A stretch of DNA of 64,000 nucleotides from Carnegiea gigantea (GCA_029747015.1 JAKOGI010000180.1:339001-403000); one strand, 5' to 3'. Shown: positions 1 through 12,775, counted from the stretch's first letter. A program made the numbers and translations. The notes: generated by a model not told the origin, from the letters alone.

Positions 1-3
1 GTT

Positions 4-3000
4 GTGCTAGAAAACAGCCGTGGCAAGGACGTTCTAGGTGTTGGAACGTACCAGCTTCTATTGCAAGGAGGAAATAAATTGCTCCTTTTTTATGTTCGCT
101 ATGCACCTGGGGTGCGTGTTTGTCTTTTGTCTTTAGTTTCTCTGATGAAGTCAGGTTTTGGTTTTTGTTCTTGTGATGATGGTTTGGATATTTTGTATGG
201 TGGCAATGTCTTTGGCCACACAACATTAAAGAATGATTTTCTTGTACTAGACTTGGATGACTGTTACAATAATTCTCTTTCTACTTTTGTCTCACATTTT
301 GATTCCAATTTAGAATCAATTAAATGGCATGCTAGGCTTGATCATATTGACTAAGATAGGATGAGTAGGCTAGCTAAAAAAGGTCTTTTAGACCAACTCA
401 CTAAGGTTAAATTGCCTAGATGTGAGTCATGTCTAGTTGGCAAGGCAACCACAAAGCCTTTTGGTAAGGCTTTAAGGGCGTCAAGCCCGCTAAAACTTAT
501 TCACTCTGATATTTATGGACCTAGGAATCTGAAAGCACGTCATGAGGCGTTCTATTTCCTCACTTTCATGGATGATTATTCTAGATATGGATATGTGTAC
601 CTATTATCACATCGCTACAAAGCACTTGATGTATTCAAACACTTTGTTGCCGAGGTTGAGACCCAGTTAGATCAGAGAGTTAAGACTCTTCGAACTGATC
701 GGGGTAGTGAGTACCTCTCACATATGTTCAAATAATTTTGTGAGGAAAAGGGTATGCGAAGACAACTCATGATTCCTAGTACTCCACAACAAAATGGTGT
801 GGCAGAGCGTAGGAATCGAATATTGCTTGACATGGTCAGGTCAATGATGACATATGCCAATCTCCCAATTAGTTTTTGGGGGGATGCGCTGCTCATAACG
901 GCTTATATCCTTAACCGTGTGTCTAGTAAGAGCGTATCCACTACCCCATATGAGTAATAGTATGGTAGAAAGCCCTCCTTAGAACATTTACGCTCATAGG
1001 ATTTGGCTGGTTATGTACACAACCCAACTCACAAACATAGAAAACCTGGTCCAAGGGCCATTAAAATGGTGTTCATACAATATCCCGGACATTCTAAGGG
1101 ATATGTTATGTATGGTGAATACCCTAATGGTGGTATGACAGAAGTGGATTCATATAATGTTGAGTTTCTTGAGGATGAGTTCCTAAGTATTAGTAAAATC
1201 AAACAAGACACAGTATTATATGAGTTACCACTAGATGATCAATTATCTCTCGGTGAGGAGGAGGATGATAAGTTATTGTTGACCCAAGAGAATCAATCTG
1301 AGAATGAGGTTCGTCCTTCCTCTCCAGTTCATGAACATAAGGTTAGTCCACTTGTTTAGGATAGTAAAAATGATTCTCTCCCACTTAAGGATTTTATACC
1401 TCTTAGAGATAGGGGGAGGAATACCTCCATGGGTCAGACCAGCACAGGCCCTCTACTTCGAAGAAGTGAGCGTAGAAGAATACCTCGATGATATTTTCAA
1501 ATCAAAGAGGAGATATTCCTGTGCACTGCTTTAGAGATAGAAGAGCCTACCTCTTTTCAAGAGGCTATTGATTCACTAAACCACAAAGAGTGGATGGAAG
1601 CTATAAGGGATGAAATGGACTCTATAGTGAGAAACCAGGTTTGGGAACTTGTTGATCTTCCTCTCCAGCATAAATCGATTGGAAACAAGCAGGTTTTCAA
1701 GATAAAACATCGGGCTGATGGATCAATCGATAAGTTTAAGGCCCGTTTGATGGCAAAGGGATTTACCCATGCAAATTGAAGGGGCAGACTATGAAGAGAC
1801 TTTTTCTCCTATGGTGATAATTGCCTTTATTCGCCTACTTCTGGCCATAGTTGCCCATTTGGATTTAGAGTTGTTCCAAATAGACGTAAAACTGCTTTCT
1901 TTAATGGAAATCTTGAAGAAGAGATCTACTTGGATCAATCTATTGGTTTTGTATCGAAAGGTCAAGAGGATAAAGTTTGTCATCTTAAAAGATCTATTTA
2001 TGGTCTCAAGCAGTCTTCCAGATCGTGGTATTTCAGATTCCATGAAGCCATTATTTCTTTTGGCCTAAACATGGTTTCTGAAAATCACTGTGTGTATATC
2101 AAGAAAACCACAAAGGGGGTTATATTTCTTACTTTGTATGTTGACGACATACTATTAGCTGGAAACAATATGGAGATGATCCAAATTACTAAATAGTGAT
2201 TGTCCTCCGTCTTCGAGATGAAGACATGGGTGAGGCTAGGTATGTCTTAGGCATAGAGATAACTCGAAACCGTTCTAAGAAACTTCTTGGTTTGAGTCAA
2301 GAAGCATATATTAATAAAATCCTAGAACATTTTCAAATGCATTATTCTAAACCAGTGGACACTCCAGTTGAAAATGGTTTACCCTTAAGTCTCGACCAGT
2401 GTTTTAAGACAGACAAAGAAAAGGAGATACTGAACAATGTTCCTTATGCTAGTGCAGTAGGGAGTTTAATATATGCCATGCTGTGTACACGGCCAAATAT
2501 TTACTTTGCAATTAGTTTGGTAAGTCACTACCAAAGCAACCCAGGGCCTGCACATTGGCAAGCTTTCAAGAGGATCTTTCATTACCTGCGTGGTACAAGT
2601 TACCTAATCCTTTACTATCAAGAAGGGGATCTTAAACTGAAAGAATATACCGATGCTGATTGGGGTGGTGATCTGGACGAATCTAGGTCTACCTCGGGAT
2701 ATGTGTTCACCGTAGGCGGGGCAGCTATATCTTGGTGCAGTAAGAAACAAAACTGCATAGCACTTTCGACTATGGAAGCAGAGTATATTGCTGCCTTGCC
2801 ACGCAGGAGGCAATATGGCTAAGGAGTTTTCTACAGGATCTTGATCTCACTTATGGGGTTAATGATCCTGTAGAGTTGTTATGCGATAATACTACTGCTA
2901 TCCAATTTACAAGAGATCCAAAGTTCCATAGGAAGACTAAGGATATTAAGAGGCGTTATTATTTTGTACGAAATGCCATAAAAGAGAAAGAAGTTGCCAT

Positions 3001-3079
3001 TAAGTATGTATCTACAAGTAGGATGAGAGGAAATCCTTTAACTAAGCCTATTTCTAGAGACGCTTTTAAAGTTCATGTG
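4..3079 (+). pseudogene. copia pol pseudogene (gag-pre-integrase, INT, RT, RNase H)
   Basis: Decayed copia polyprotein. The GAG-pre-integrase region (4-480) contains the cysteine pair CESCLVGK. The integrase core (480-957) shows the three acidic sites in context: FMDDYSRYG, LRTDRGSEY and PQQNGVAERRNR. The reverse transcriptase (about 1590-2400) shows FKARLMAKGF and the active-site motif LYVDDILLAG near 2140. RNase H (about 2440-3079) shows YTDADWGGD, TSGYVF, LSTMEAEYIA and LCDNTTAIQ. In-frame stops lie at 352-354 and 733-735, and the frame shifts several times between 950 and 1600, near 1770, near 2190 and near 2815. The C-terminal codons continue at 6235-6267 beyond the inserted solo LTR. 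It cannot make a functional polyprotein. Confidence 0.9.
3075..3079. repeat. 5-bp target-site duplication (ATGTG), left copy
   Basis: Identical to 6230-6234 on the other side of the solo LTR. Confidence 0.88.
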
Positions 3080-4985
3080 TGTAACAGCCCGAACCTAAGA
3101 TTCGTGCTAATTATCTTGAATTATTCTAATCACAAATTAATCAAGTTGGGCGCCGCATTTCAGTTTATCATTTTATGAATGTATATATATATTGGGCATC
3201 GCAACTTGAAACGACGACGTGGCCTCGGAACGAATCTTGTAATGCTCCTTAAATAAATCCTTTAAGTTCTAATAAATATTCGAATGCCCTGAATAAAAAT
3301 TAGCTCGATTATCAAAGGCTAGATGAAAAACGATGATGATAATAATAACTAAACAAGTAATAATAATAATAAAAGTTATGCGTATATAAAAAGAGCGGGT
3401 TAATAATTAAAAACGAAACTATTTTGTCCCAAGATTTACATCCAAAAGATGTGAAATTTAAATTTATTAATTTTGGCCAAACTAATATTTCAATTATATT
3501 AATTTTAGCTAAACTAATATTTCCATTATATTAATTTTAGCCAAACTAATTTTTCAATTATAATATACATATATGTGTCTAATGAATTTACAAGGGGATT
3601 GGATAAATATAGGAAAAATCTAGAAATTGGGTTATGTGTCATCAAATAAAAAGGGTAAAAAAATAAATAAATAAAAAGAAGAAGAAAAGGAAAAATAGTT
3701 TACTCACTAATTAAATTAGATAAACCAAACAAAGCAAGATAAAAATAACCCAAAAATCCCAAACCCCAACTTTCGGTCCTCCGTTCCCGACACCCCTTCC
3801 TCTGTTTTTGCTCGTGCCTAGCACCCTCCTGCCAGCGACCACCGCCGTTCCTCCCCCTACCGTCGACCGATCCAGCGTCGCCGGGTCTGCCCACTTCTCT
3901 CTCCTCCTTGAGTGTACTCAAGTAATTGGGAGGTGAAACCCTAACTCCCACTTGATTCAATTTTGATTTTTTATACTAGAATTTTGATAGTAAATGATAT
4001 AATTTGCCTTGGTGTGTATGAATTTGTAAATTTCTTGAATTATTTGGGGATTTGGATTGAATTGTTTGTTGGGTGAATGGAGGAAGAGTGTGATGAGTGA
4101 TGGTTGGGAGTTATATGTGAATCTTAGGTTGTTATGATGATGTTGCGTTGATGTTAATGCCCATTACAATAAGATTAAAGTGAAATACAAGTTGGGTGGA
4201 TGAGTTAAGGCCATGAACTTGAAGGATTAGGGTTATGACTTGAGATGATATTTAAGTGGATTATGTGAGCTATTGATGTTTGAATGAGTTAATTGATGAT
4301 TAAATAGAGGAATATGTGTATATATATATAAGGTTAATGGTTGGATTATGTGATGATCAAGGCTTGGTTATTTAGGTTAAAATTGGAATAAAACTACAAG
4401 CTTGATTGTGGTTGAATTGGTGGTTTTAAGTAAATTATAATGAAACATTTGAATGAATTAATAAGAATTGAAGTTAAATTTTGTATATAGGGTGTGTGGT
4501 TGTCATGAGTTGGTGATTTAAGGTTATATATTTAGGTGAAACTTAAGCTTACTTAGGATTGTTTTAATGATGTTCAAGTGAGTCTTTGGTGACGACTGAG
4601 TGAAAATAAAGAGATATAAACATATGTATTATATTGTTGTACAAGGTTATGGTAAGATTATGGTAAGAATCAATTTCCAAGTGAGGATGGTGGAGAGGAG
4701 AATGGAGGGAGATGTAGTGGCTTGAATATTTGAAAATTTTGAACTAAGGGTGGGGTCAGGGAGATCAAGGGTTTGGTTATTAAAGGAGATGGAAAGGAAC
4801 AATTAGTTTTGTAAATTTGGAAATATTAATTACTAATATAACATGCTTGTGTCGTTTTATTTCACTAATGATAATTATATGATTGGGATACCAGGTTCAT
4901 GAAGTCGCTTTAAACCATATCACAATCTAAAGTTTGATGGATAACGGTGATCCGCTAAAGTGAAAAACAATAATAATAATAATGC

Positions 4986-5017
<32 letters not shown>

Positions 5018-6229
5018 GTGATGAGGATCAATAATTTCTAATGACGTTAATACTAATAATGTAATAAGCTTATAACAATGAATAATGTCATTATTAATAA
5101 ACACATGACAAGTCACCCATTTCACTTTTACAGCACTTCTTAAACGAACATCATCAACATTAAGAAAGGGGAACAAAAACAAAATAAAATGAAACTAACG
5201 TAAGTTAATAATCATTGTTGCGTTAATAATAAAAAGAGAAGTTGAGTGACTTCAAATTATTCATCAAGCCAAGAATTTTAATAAAATTTCTTCATCTTAC
5301 ACTAATCACGAAGAATCACATATTTAGAGCAAAACTGAGGCCACCTCTGTCGCTTCAAGCTACCAGCAAATGATTTCCAATAAAACGGAGAGAGATTCTC
5401 AAGGACCAGGTACGTACATTGCCTGTGCTCTTGAAAAGCTCACATGTCTCTCAAACTATATAAAATTAATATCATGTTCATACAGTGAATCATTTAACGC
5501 AATATTTTGTCACCTAAGCAAGTGGTCCCCATCAATTACCAATAATCAGGGCTTATACCCTTCAATTTACCCGCGCGACTACAACTCAGGCTCGTCAATC
5601 GGCCAGGGAGGTGTGCACCTATCTCAAGATTGCTACGGACGTCAATAGGTGTCTACTTCCAGATAACAACCGGTAAATCAACTTTACTCATACATTCTCT
5701 CTCTCCTGTTTGCAAAATAAAATGTTTTGAAATGTGGGCGCCCAACTAACTAAAGTAAAAGTCTATTTTACTGCATAGGAGTGTACGTGCTGAGTTTCGG
5801 CACATATTTCGAATGTTTTTGTGTTTTTTGCTTTAGGTAAAAGATCAATGAATAGTTTCCTTCCTGGCAAGCTAGAAAGTAGCGACAAATGAGTGGAAGT
5901 TGCAGTCGTGCAGAATGTTAGCTAGCCAAACGCTCACCGTGATGTATAAGCTAGTAACCTGAGAACTTGTGGAATTTATATGCCAGGTATTGGTACGCTA
6001 AGTCATCAAGTGCACTATAGATTAAACAGGTTGTCAAGTATATGTTTGTTTCTGATGTTTGGTGAATCAGGTGATGACGTGGATAACATAGTGTTACAGG
6101 TAGTTTCGGGTAGCCTCGTTCCGTTATGAAACGGCGATAATGCCTCCAATCAAAAGACTTCCGCTGCAAATCATTAATAACTAAGGGATTAAATTAGAGT
6201 AACCAGGTATTAAAATTGGGGGCATTACA
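3080..6229. mobile_element. solo LTR (probably Ty3/gypsy), inserted in copia RNase H
   Basis: A 3,150-bp segment starts TGTAACAGCCC and ends GGGCATTACA, with standard TG...CA termini and an imperfect short inverted terminus. The 5 bp ATGTG flanks it on both sides (3075-3079 and 6230-6234). Removing the segment and one ATGTG restores the copia reading frame through to a stop at 6265-6267, which proves insertion. It has no coding potential or internal domain, so it is most simply a solo LTR left by LTR-LTR recombination. LTRs of about 3 kb with TGTAAC ends are common in long-LTR plant gypsy elements; that family assignment is inference. A TATA-like tatataaaa lies near 3384, and a pyrimidine- and GC-richer stretch lies at 3770-3960. 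Confidence 0.88.
4966..5016. repeat. (AAT)n microsatellite
   Basis: A run of AAT/TAA trinucleotides, slightly interrupted near 4984, inside the solo LTR. Confidence 0.9.
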
Positions 6230-6234
6230 ATGTG

Positions 6235-6267
6235 GTGAGCTTAGGTTTGCGAGGACTTAGTTTTTGA
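6235..6267 (+). pseudogene. C-terminal end of the copia RNase H frame
   Basis: These codons read VSLGLRGLSF and then TGA. They continue the copia C-terminus in the frame that ends FKVHV at 3079, once the solo LTR and one copy of its target duplication are removed. The motif resembles the usual copia ending after TKPLSRD-type sequence. Confidence 0.8.
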
Positions 6268-7114
6268 TGTATCTAAGTGTATGATGGACATGTTTTTACT
6301 TGTATTAAGTATTTATGAAATAAAGAATGATATTTCTTTTCATATGTTCATAATAAACAATTACATTATGAGGCACATTGTAGTGTCGCCAGGCTTCTGA
6401 TTGGCCTAGTCACACAGGCAATCGCCCTGACGCTTGAGTAGCTAGCAGGATTAGACTAAATCATGTTAGTACTAGGTGTGCAATATTGATTACTCATACT
6501 AGAGGTGTATGAATAGAAAATATAGTTGCTTTAGTAAGAATAAGATGAGACTCAGGGGGAGTCGAATATGAAATAACTTTTTATATCAAAGCCTTATAGC
6601 CAAATCTTGAGTACCGAGGTTAACATTGTGTATGTTGATCTAACAGCTCAGGTTGGTTTTTTACATAAAAACCAAACTCATGATTCACGTGGCATAGAAG
6701 AGTGACATGCCCAGTTTGGTAGGAACTATGCCATAACACACTTTCATACTGTGTGCGCTAGAAGTTGACCTATTTGATGAGTGATAAGTGAGTTTCCTTT
6801 CCTTATCACTGCGCAACCTTTATTTGTAATACTCCTTGATTTAGAGTTATGATATGAAGTCAGATCTTGATGTTGCCACCTTAATGTGCTATCCAAGGGC
6901 CAAGATGTATATGGTCCAGCAGAGCACATTAGAAAAGCAGTTATGCTAAGATGGATTATTGTAATTGTCCAAGGAAGAATCATTTCCTCATCACCATATC
7001 AAGCCCGGGTGATTATATTTAGTATAAAATCAATTGATATATCAAGCATAAAGGGACAGTGTATGCCATTGGTGATGTATTTAAATGACTCGGGGTATTG
7101 ATGTTTCGTGTAGG
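6268..7114 (+). other. copia 3' untranslated region
   Basis: No gene is seen. This lies between the pol stop and the probable 3' LTR. It includes the purine tract CAGGGGGAG at about 6553, of the kind found near the polypurine tract of several copia lineages, so the LTR could begin earlier than proposed. Short open frames at 6744-7101 have no recognisable domains. Confidence 0.4.
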
Positions 7115-7613
7115 TGTTATGTCTGTTAGATGGTGATTTGATATAGCACTAATAGTTTTATTTTTGGTTGCACGCTCAATTCCCAATATGATGCATGAGG
7201 GTTGGCAGAGAGGTATGAGATTGATGGTCTTTGTGACTGAGGAGGAGTTGTTGACCAGTAACAGTCACAAATAAATGACCATAAGTGCATATTTGATTCT
7301 ATAGTTACAATAGGATTAATTGTATATTAATATGCCTTAATCACCCCATTAATTTGTAGAACCTATTTTGAGGCTTTGTGCCATTATAAATAGAGGATCG
7401 ATTAAGGGAATGGATCATCAGTATAAGCAACAAACTCTCTCAGATCTAATACTCTCTATCCTCATCCTCACACAAACCTAGCCATCTCAGTGGGTTCGGG
7501 TTTTGAGTGTCAAATATCTGGTGACTCCAGTAGCCACCTGTTCATAGGCAGACATTTAGCAGGCTAAATTCCAAGCAAACTTCTGCATCCAGGTAATCCT
7601 AAACTTTCCAACA
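7115..7613 (+). repeat. probable 3' LTR of the copia element
   Basis: The segment begins TGTTATGTCTGTTAGATGG, contains a TATA box (TATAAATA, 7385-7392) about 40 bp before CT-rich leader-like sequence, and ends CTTTCCAACA. Start and end are chosen from TG...CA termini only. No second LTR is in the window to confirm them. Confidence 0.4.
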
Positions 7614-7731
7614 CTATACATATATGTTTATACGTTAACATGAGTTACTATGTACTATGATTATATATTTATATGTGAATATGATTACATGCTTTAATAT
7701 TATATTATTTTATATAATTTCATACAATTTA

Positions 7732-9077
7732 GGGGCTATTTGGTGAGAAGAAATAGAATGAAACTTGAATCTTTAGGTATCAAGTTTCACTCTTTTGTGT
7801 TTGGTGAGCACTTTAAGGGGATGGAACTTGATACCTAGGGTATCAAGTTCCCCCAATCTTAAGAAACTCGAACCCTCCCATTTCCAAGGCGGTTTAAGTC
7901 CCTAACCCTCTGAAATCAACATCATCATCGTCGTCGTCGTCGTCATCATCATCATTATTATTATTATTTTATTAATAATTATTATTAATATTAACAATAA
8001 TTATTATCATTAATGATATAATTATTAATAACATTAATAATAAGTGTTATAGTAATTATTATTTATTATTATTAATGTTAATAATAATAATTATTATTAA
8101 CATTAATAATTATTATTAATAATTATTATTACTAATATTAATTGATAATTATAATTATAATTACTAATTATCATTGATAATATCAATCATTATTATTATG
8201 ATTAATAACAACAATTATGATTATAATTATTAATTATTACTACTAATATTAATTAATAATTATAATAATGATTAATAAATATTATTTTTATTATTAATTA
8301 TTACTAATAATTATTAATTATTACTACTAATAATTATAATTATCATTAATAGTTATTATTTTTATTATTAGTTATTATAATTAATATTTATAATTAATAA
8401 TAATTAATAATATTAATATTAATATCAATATTAATAATTATTATGAGAATATTAATTATTATTTTTATTATTAATTATCATTACTAATAATATTTATAAT
8501 TAATAGTATTTAATAATATTAATATTAATATTAATAATTATTATGACTATCATTATTTGTATTAATAAGAATTACTTTTGTAGTTATTATTATTAATTAT
8601 TATTAATATTGATAATTATTATGATTGATTATTGTTTAATAGTTATTGTTATTAAAAATTATTAATAATTATAATTATAATTATAAATATTATAAATTAT
8701 AAATTATTATTATAAATTATTAATATTACTTAATAATAATATTAACAATAATTATTTTTAATGTTAATAATGATAATAATAATTAATTATTATTAATATT
8801 AATAATAATAATTATTATTAGTAATAGTAATGTTTATTATTATCATTATCATTAATATTACTATTATTGATCATTATTAATCATTATTATTTTTTTAAAT
8901 AAAATAAATTTGATTTCATTCCATAATCTACAGCCAAACAATAAGGATTGGAACTTGATTTCATTTCTTTTCTCTCCAAACACATGAGTTTAGGATTCAA
9001 ACTAAGTTTCACCCTTCATCCCTTAGGGATCATCCCTTGATTCCATTCCATTCCATTTTTTCTCACCAAATAGGGCC
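7732..9077. mobile_element. Tourist-like (PIF/Harbinger) MITE with AAT-rich core
   Basis: The terminal inverted repeats are imperfect over about 35 bp: left GGGGCTATTTGGTGAG..., right CTCACCAAATAGGGCC. TTA flanks both ends (7729-7731 and 9078-9080), the standard PIF/Harbinger target duplication. The subterminal regions share inverted segments such as ATCAAGTTTC and GAAACTTGAT-like blocks. There is no transposase, so the element is non-autonomous. Its 1,346-bp length is mostly a degenerate AAT/ATT array. Confidence 0.88.
7918..8896. repeat. degenerate AAT/ATT array inside the MITE
   Basis: A short ATC/GTC run (7918-7955) leads into about 930 bp made almost only of A and T in shifting AAT, ATT and TAA trinucleotides, with occasional G or C. 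Many local inversions (for example TTATTAATAATTATTATTAA) could form cruciforms. Confidence 0.9.
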
Positions 9078-9080
9078 TTA

Positions 9081-10859
9081 ATATATTAGTCAATTATGGC
9101 ATGTATGAGATGAATTTTTTATTCGCTGATGTGTTATTGAAATTAGTATGACTTGGTTAGTTAAGTGTTGGCATGTTATGTTGGCATGTTGGCTAAAATA
9201 TTTTAGTTTGTTATAGTTTGGAGTGATAGTTAAATTGTTTGAAATATTTTATATCTTCCCCAAAAAAAAAAAAAAAAATTGAAGTTGGTCAAATGATAAT
9301 TAATTTTACAAAAATGAATTGGCATGTTAGTAACTATGACATGAATGTGTGAATTGATTTTATGGTAATATTATGACTAATATTAATATTTTAAATTTTG
9401 GCAAGTAGGTAAAAATAATGCACTAGTTTTGGTATGTTAGTCAAATTATTTCAAATACTTGATAAAGTTAAAAAAGGTAGGTGAGGTTTATAAATATGTT
9501 GGTATGGTTGAATATATAACTGTATTTGATATGAATTTAAAATTTTGAGGTTTGGTGACTAAAATTTATATGCTTTGATTCATGAAATATAATTTTGAAT
9601 ATAATGCTATATTTATATGTTAATATGATTATGTGTTACTATACATATACAACTTAATATATTAGTCAATTATAGCATGTACACTCAAAAGCCTGATTCA
9701 TGATAACCCCAACTATTTCCAAAGGAATTATTGCGCTAATTAAGCATAAATGATTTGAAAATTATTTTCTACTGATTTCATAGTTTTTGTTTTCTTTTTT
9801 TTTGTGCTAATTCCTTTTTTTTTTTTTTTAACCTTAGTTGTTCCCCCCGGGTCCTTGTCCTTTTCTCCTCTTGCTTAAACCCAAATTTTGCATCCAGTCA
9901 TTCCTCCTCTGTTCTGACTTATTAAGGTTACTATTGTGCTAACTATAACCAGTGATAAGTCTTTTTCACTTTGATTTTTTTTTTCCAATCAATTTTAATA
10001 TCTAATGATATGGTTATTTTCTTTTAACGAACTCTCTCTTTGTGAGAGTTAGCATTTCTTGTGAGAATTACAGCTTCTCTCCTTCTTGTGAAAGTTAGAG
10101 TTTTTCTCTTTAGGGTTTTGTTTCTTGCCTTCTATATGGGTTATTTCTATTGCCCATTTGTGCAAGTTTTACCAAGTTTTTCATTTGGTTATAGAGGTTT
10201 TTTTTTTTTTTTTTTGGGGGCTAACTTTATCGGCTAGTTTCATAGGTTTTGGTTAGAATGATTCAACATGAAAGTCCATATGGCTTCATCAAGATGGCAT
10301 TTCTTCCAAATTGTATCTAGTTGCTGCTAGAATGATATTGCAAGTATAGAGCCTGTTGGAAGCACTTTACCATTACTTTGTGAAAATACATATATATTTT
10401 GATATTTTAGGTTCAAAATTTTCTGATGAACAATTTTAGAATAGAAAATGTTTTGACATTATACGATGTGTAGATCAACATTTATAATTTTGCCCGTTCT
10501 CTAGTTCGTTTAGAAACTTTGAGCAAAATCCTATTGAAAATTGTATGTCTATGACATTTACTCAATTCCTGCTAAACACTTCCAACTGTTAACCACTAAT
10601 TCTAATTGTTGGTAAACGCTAACCGCTATTAGCAACCGCTGCTAACGCAAACTGTATTCCCAACCGCTTATGCACGCCAGTAAAATTAAAGTTAACCGCT
10701 AAGCTAAAAGTTGTTAAACAAAAGGTTTAATTATCTTAAACAAACAGTCTTATTTTATTAGTTTAGTGATAGTTTTACACAGAGATGAATGTTTTCATGT
10801 TCAACAATCAATTGTGTAAGATTAAAGACCGAAGGAAAGAATTTGAGAGGGGGCATTCT
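9081..10859. other. intergenic, no gene seen
   Basis: AT-rich sequence with homopolymer runs (A near 9260, T near 9820 and 10200). A stretch at 9078-9115 recurs in similar form at 9655-9690 (TTAATATATTAGTCAATTAT), so part of the sequence next to the MITE is repeated about 570 bp away. GTTAACCGCTA-like short repeats occur at 10590-10700. No open frame has domain similarity. Confidence 0.5.
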
Positions 10860-11070
10860 TTGTTGAATTCAAAAAATATATTGCAGTAAACAATTACCTG
10901 CTATAACAATTTGCTCTACACTTGTGAAATTAAGGATTTGCATCCTTTAAACTAAAATCAACATTTTCTATGCTGCATCACTTATGAGACTACGAAAAAA
11001 TTAAAAGAAAAATTCTTTATGTGGCAATATAGGTGGTGAAATTATGAAAAGCAAAGTCTTTAGATTTGCT

Positions 11071-11957
11071 TCATTTGTTCATCCCAATGGCATCCTTCAG
11101 TGATTCCTTAGCTCCCTCTGCCTTAGCCTGCATTTGTGACCCAGCCTACATGAAACAAGACAAAGTAAGTTTAAAATTCCAATTAATGCCAAATTACTTG
11201 CAATCTAATATGTATGAAATTAATATTAATTTGTAGATTGATTTGGGATGTTTAAAATAATTAGAGGAATTGAAGAAGAAAAATGAACATACATCTTGGC
11301 ATGATTCTTTGGCAGAGTTGGCAACATCCCTAGCCTTGTCAGCCATGGAGCTAGCCTTCTCCTGTGGAACAAAACTTCACAATATTAGCATATATAAATG
11401 AATACATACATTTTGATTTTTATTTCCTTTGGAGTAAAGGCCAGGGTAATTTATTTTTATTTTTCTGGGAGTGACGAGTAATAAATAAATATATGCATAT
11501 GTTTATAGGGATTCAGCAAATTTGCCCCATGTTTTAATAACGTTTGAGAGTAAAAAACCTATTTTTCTTCCCTTGTTTCCTGTATTGGAGGATCAACTAA
11601 TTCACTGTAATATTAGTCCAAATTTTAATCTCAATTACATATACAAGTGCTGCTTATCCATATTTTTTTTCATTATAAGGTAAACAATGAAGGTAAAATA
11701 GAATTATACATGCATAAAAATATAACAAATAAAACTGACAATAAATTGGTTTAATCTAGTCAAATTAAGTTTCTTTTCCTATTTGGGATTTAAACTTCAA
11801 GCCTAATTTTATCCTATTTGATCTATTTGAGAAAAATAAAATAAAATAAAAATTTTAAAAATAGAAAGAAGATAAATACAGCATCCAACTCAAAATTTTA
11901 TTCTCATACCTGGGCCTCACCCTTGGCCTGACCAGCTCGGTAGTTAGCGCTGTCCAT
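11071..11957 (-). CDS. KIN/COR6.6-like small stress protein (copy 1)
   Basis: Three exons joined by GT-AG introns, all phase 0: 11910-11957, 11293-11361 and 11071-11145 (minus strand). They encode 63 residues: 16, 23 and 24 codons, then TGA. The protein is hydrophilic and rich in Ala, Lys, Gln and Ser. It opens MDSANYRAGQAKGEAQ, has the middle motif KASSMADKAR and ends KDAIGMNK. This layout matches the plant KIN1/KIN2 (COR6.6) group of small LEA-like proteins, which are induced by cold, drought or abscisic acid and are thought to be cytosolic protectants; that role is family knowledge. It has no signal peptide or membrane segment. It differs from copy 2 at five residues (S3/N3, R7/Q7, D28/N28, A40/V40, I59/T59). 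Both copies look intact. Confidence 0.88.
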
Positions 11958-12066
11958 TTTCTATGGTGAAATTAATAGATCTTGCTTTTGTTTTTTTTTT
12001 TGAATTTGAAGTTCTATGACAAATTGAAAGCTCTTAAATAATGACTTGTGAGATGTCTGGGGTTCA

Positions 12067-12073
12067 ATTTATA
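12067..12073 (-). promoter_or_regulatory. putative TATA box of stress gene copy 1
   Basis: TATAAAT on the minus strand, 116 bp upstream of the ATG. It is conserved in sequence and spacing with copy 2 (117 bp). The surrounding promoter is part of the inverted duplication. Confidence 0.6.
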
Positions 12074-12722
12074 TGATAGCCTAAAAAACTTTTGAACGAG
12101 TTATACTAGGCTACCCTTCAAGTTCGGAGGATATTTACTCGAGATCTCCATGCTTTCATTGTTTAGGGGATAGATTCACTTTTAGTTAATGGACTACATT
12201 ATTTCTATGAGTTGAAATATAACGAGAGTTGAATTATTATTAAATTATACGATTGTACTATATTATTTATGATTTTTCTTAATTATATAAGATGACACAT
12301 TTACTTATCTTGTCATTTAATGGGATTGACCCTCTAAAATGTCACTGCATTTGTTGGGGAAAACAAATGACTCCCTAATTTGATATTTAATTGACATCTG
12401 ACTATGCTTGTCACTAATATGTTTGTATTAGACATACACTTCCTCTATTCTTTTCATTAGCAAACAATAATTACCAATTCTTTTTAATAATTTTCAATTC
12501 TATTCATTTATTCTCAATTCTTCTAAAAAAAAAAAATCTCAATCATTCACAGTCTTTACTAATCAATCCTAATACTTCACATTCTTTTCCATTTATTCCC
12601 ACTCCTTGCTGCTAGTATATATTATCTTGTATACATAGGATCTGTTATTATGATTGCATTGTATATCTAATATCTTTAGTATTCCATATTGATATTTATA
12701 TTGTGTTCAAAGACTCATAAGA

Positions 12723-12723
<1 letters not shown>

Positions 12724-12773
<50 letters not shown>
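12724..12773. repeat. (AAT)n microsatellite
   Basis: About 16 uninterrupted AAT units in the spacer of the inverted duplication. Confidence 0.95.

Positions 12774-12775
<2 letters not shown>

Larger units (their letters stand above)
1..7613 (+). mobile_element. Ty1/copia retrotransposon, 5'-truncated by the window edge, decayed
   Basis: The pol order integrase, reverse transcriptase, RNase H on the plus strand defines Ty1/copia. The element enters the window within the gag-pre-integrase region, so its 5' LTR, gag and protease lie outside. A solo LTR (3080-6229) splits it near the end of RNase H, and the last codons resume at 6235. A long 3' untranslated stretch follows, then a probable 3' LTR with a TATA box at 7385-7392. 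The 3' end is inferred from a CCAACA terminus near 7613 and is uncertain, because the 5' LTR is not available for comparison. Confidence 0.85.
10860..12370. repeat. left arm of a large inverted duplication
   Basis: This arm is the diverged reverse complement of about 13665-14850. It carries the minus-strand stress gene, its promoter and 3' flank. Matching landmarks are TTGAATTCAAAAAA near 10862 against TTTTTTGAATTC near 14833, CTATGC...CATTTTC blocks in the 3' flanks, and CTTTTGAACGAGTT...GGCTACCCTTCAAGTT near 12090 against its inverse near 13935. The arms differ by indels, with most differences in introns and flanks. Confidence 0.85.

Noticed and set aside
3700..3960. 86-codon minus-strand frame with GC-rich sequence
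   Set aside because: It lies inside the solo LTR on the strand opposite the pyrimidine-rich leader-like segment; no domain.
8000..8896. Possible replication origin or matrix-attachment region because of extreme AT content
   Set aside because: The AT tract is a microsatellite-like core of a MITE; there is no independent sequence evidence for origin or attachment function.
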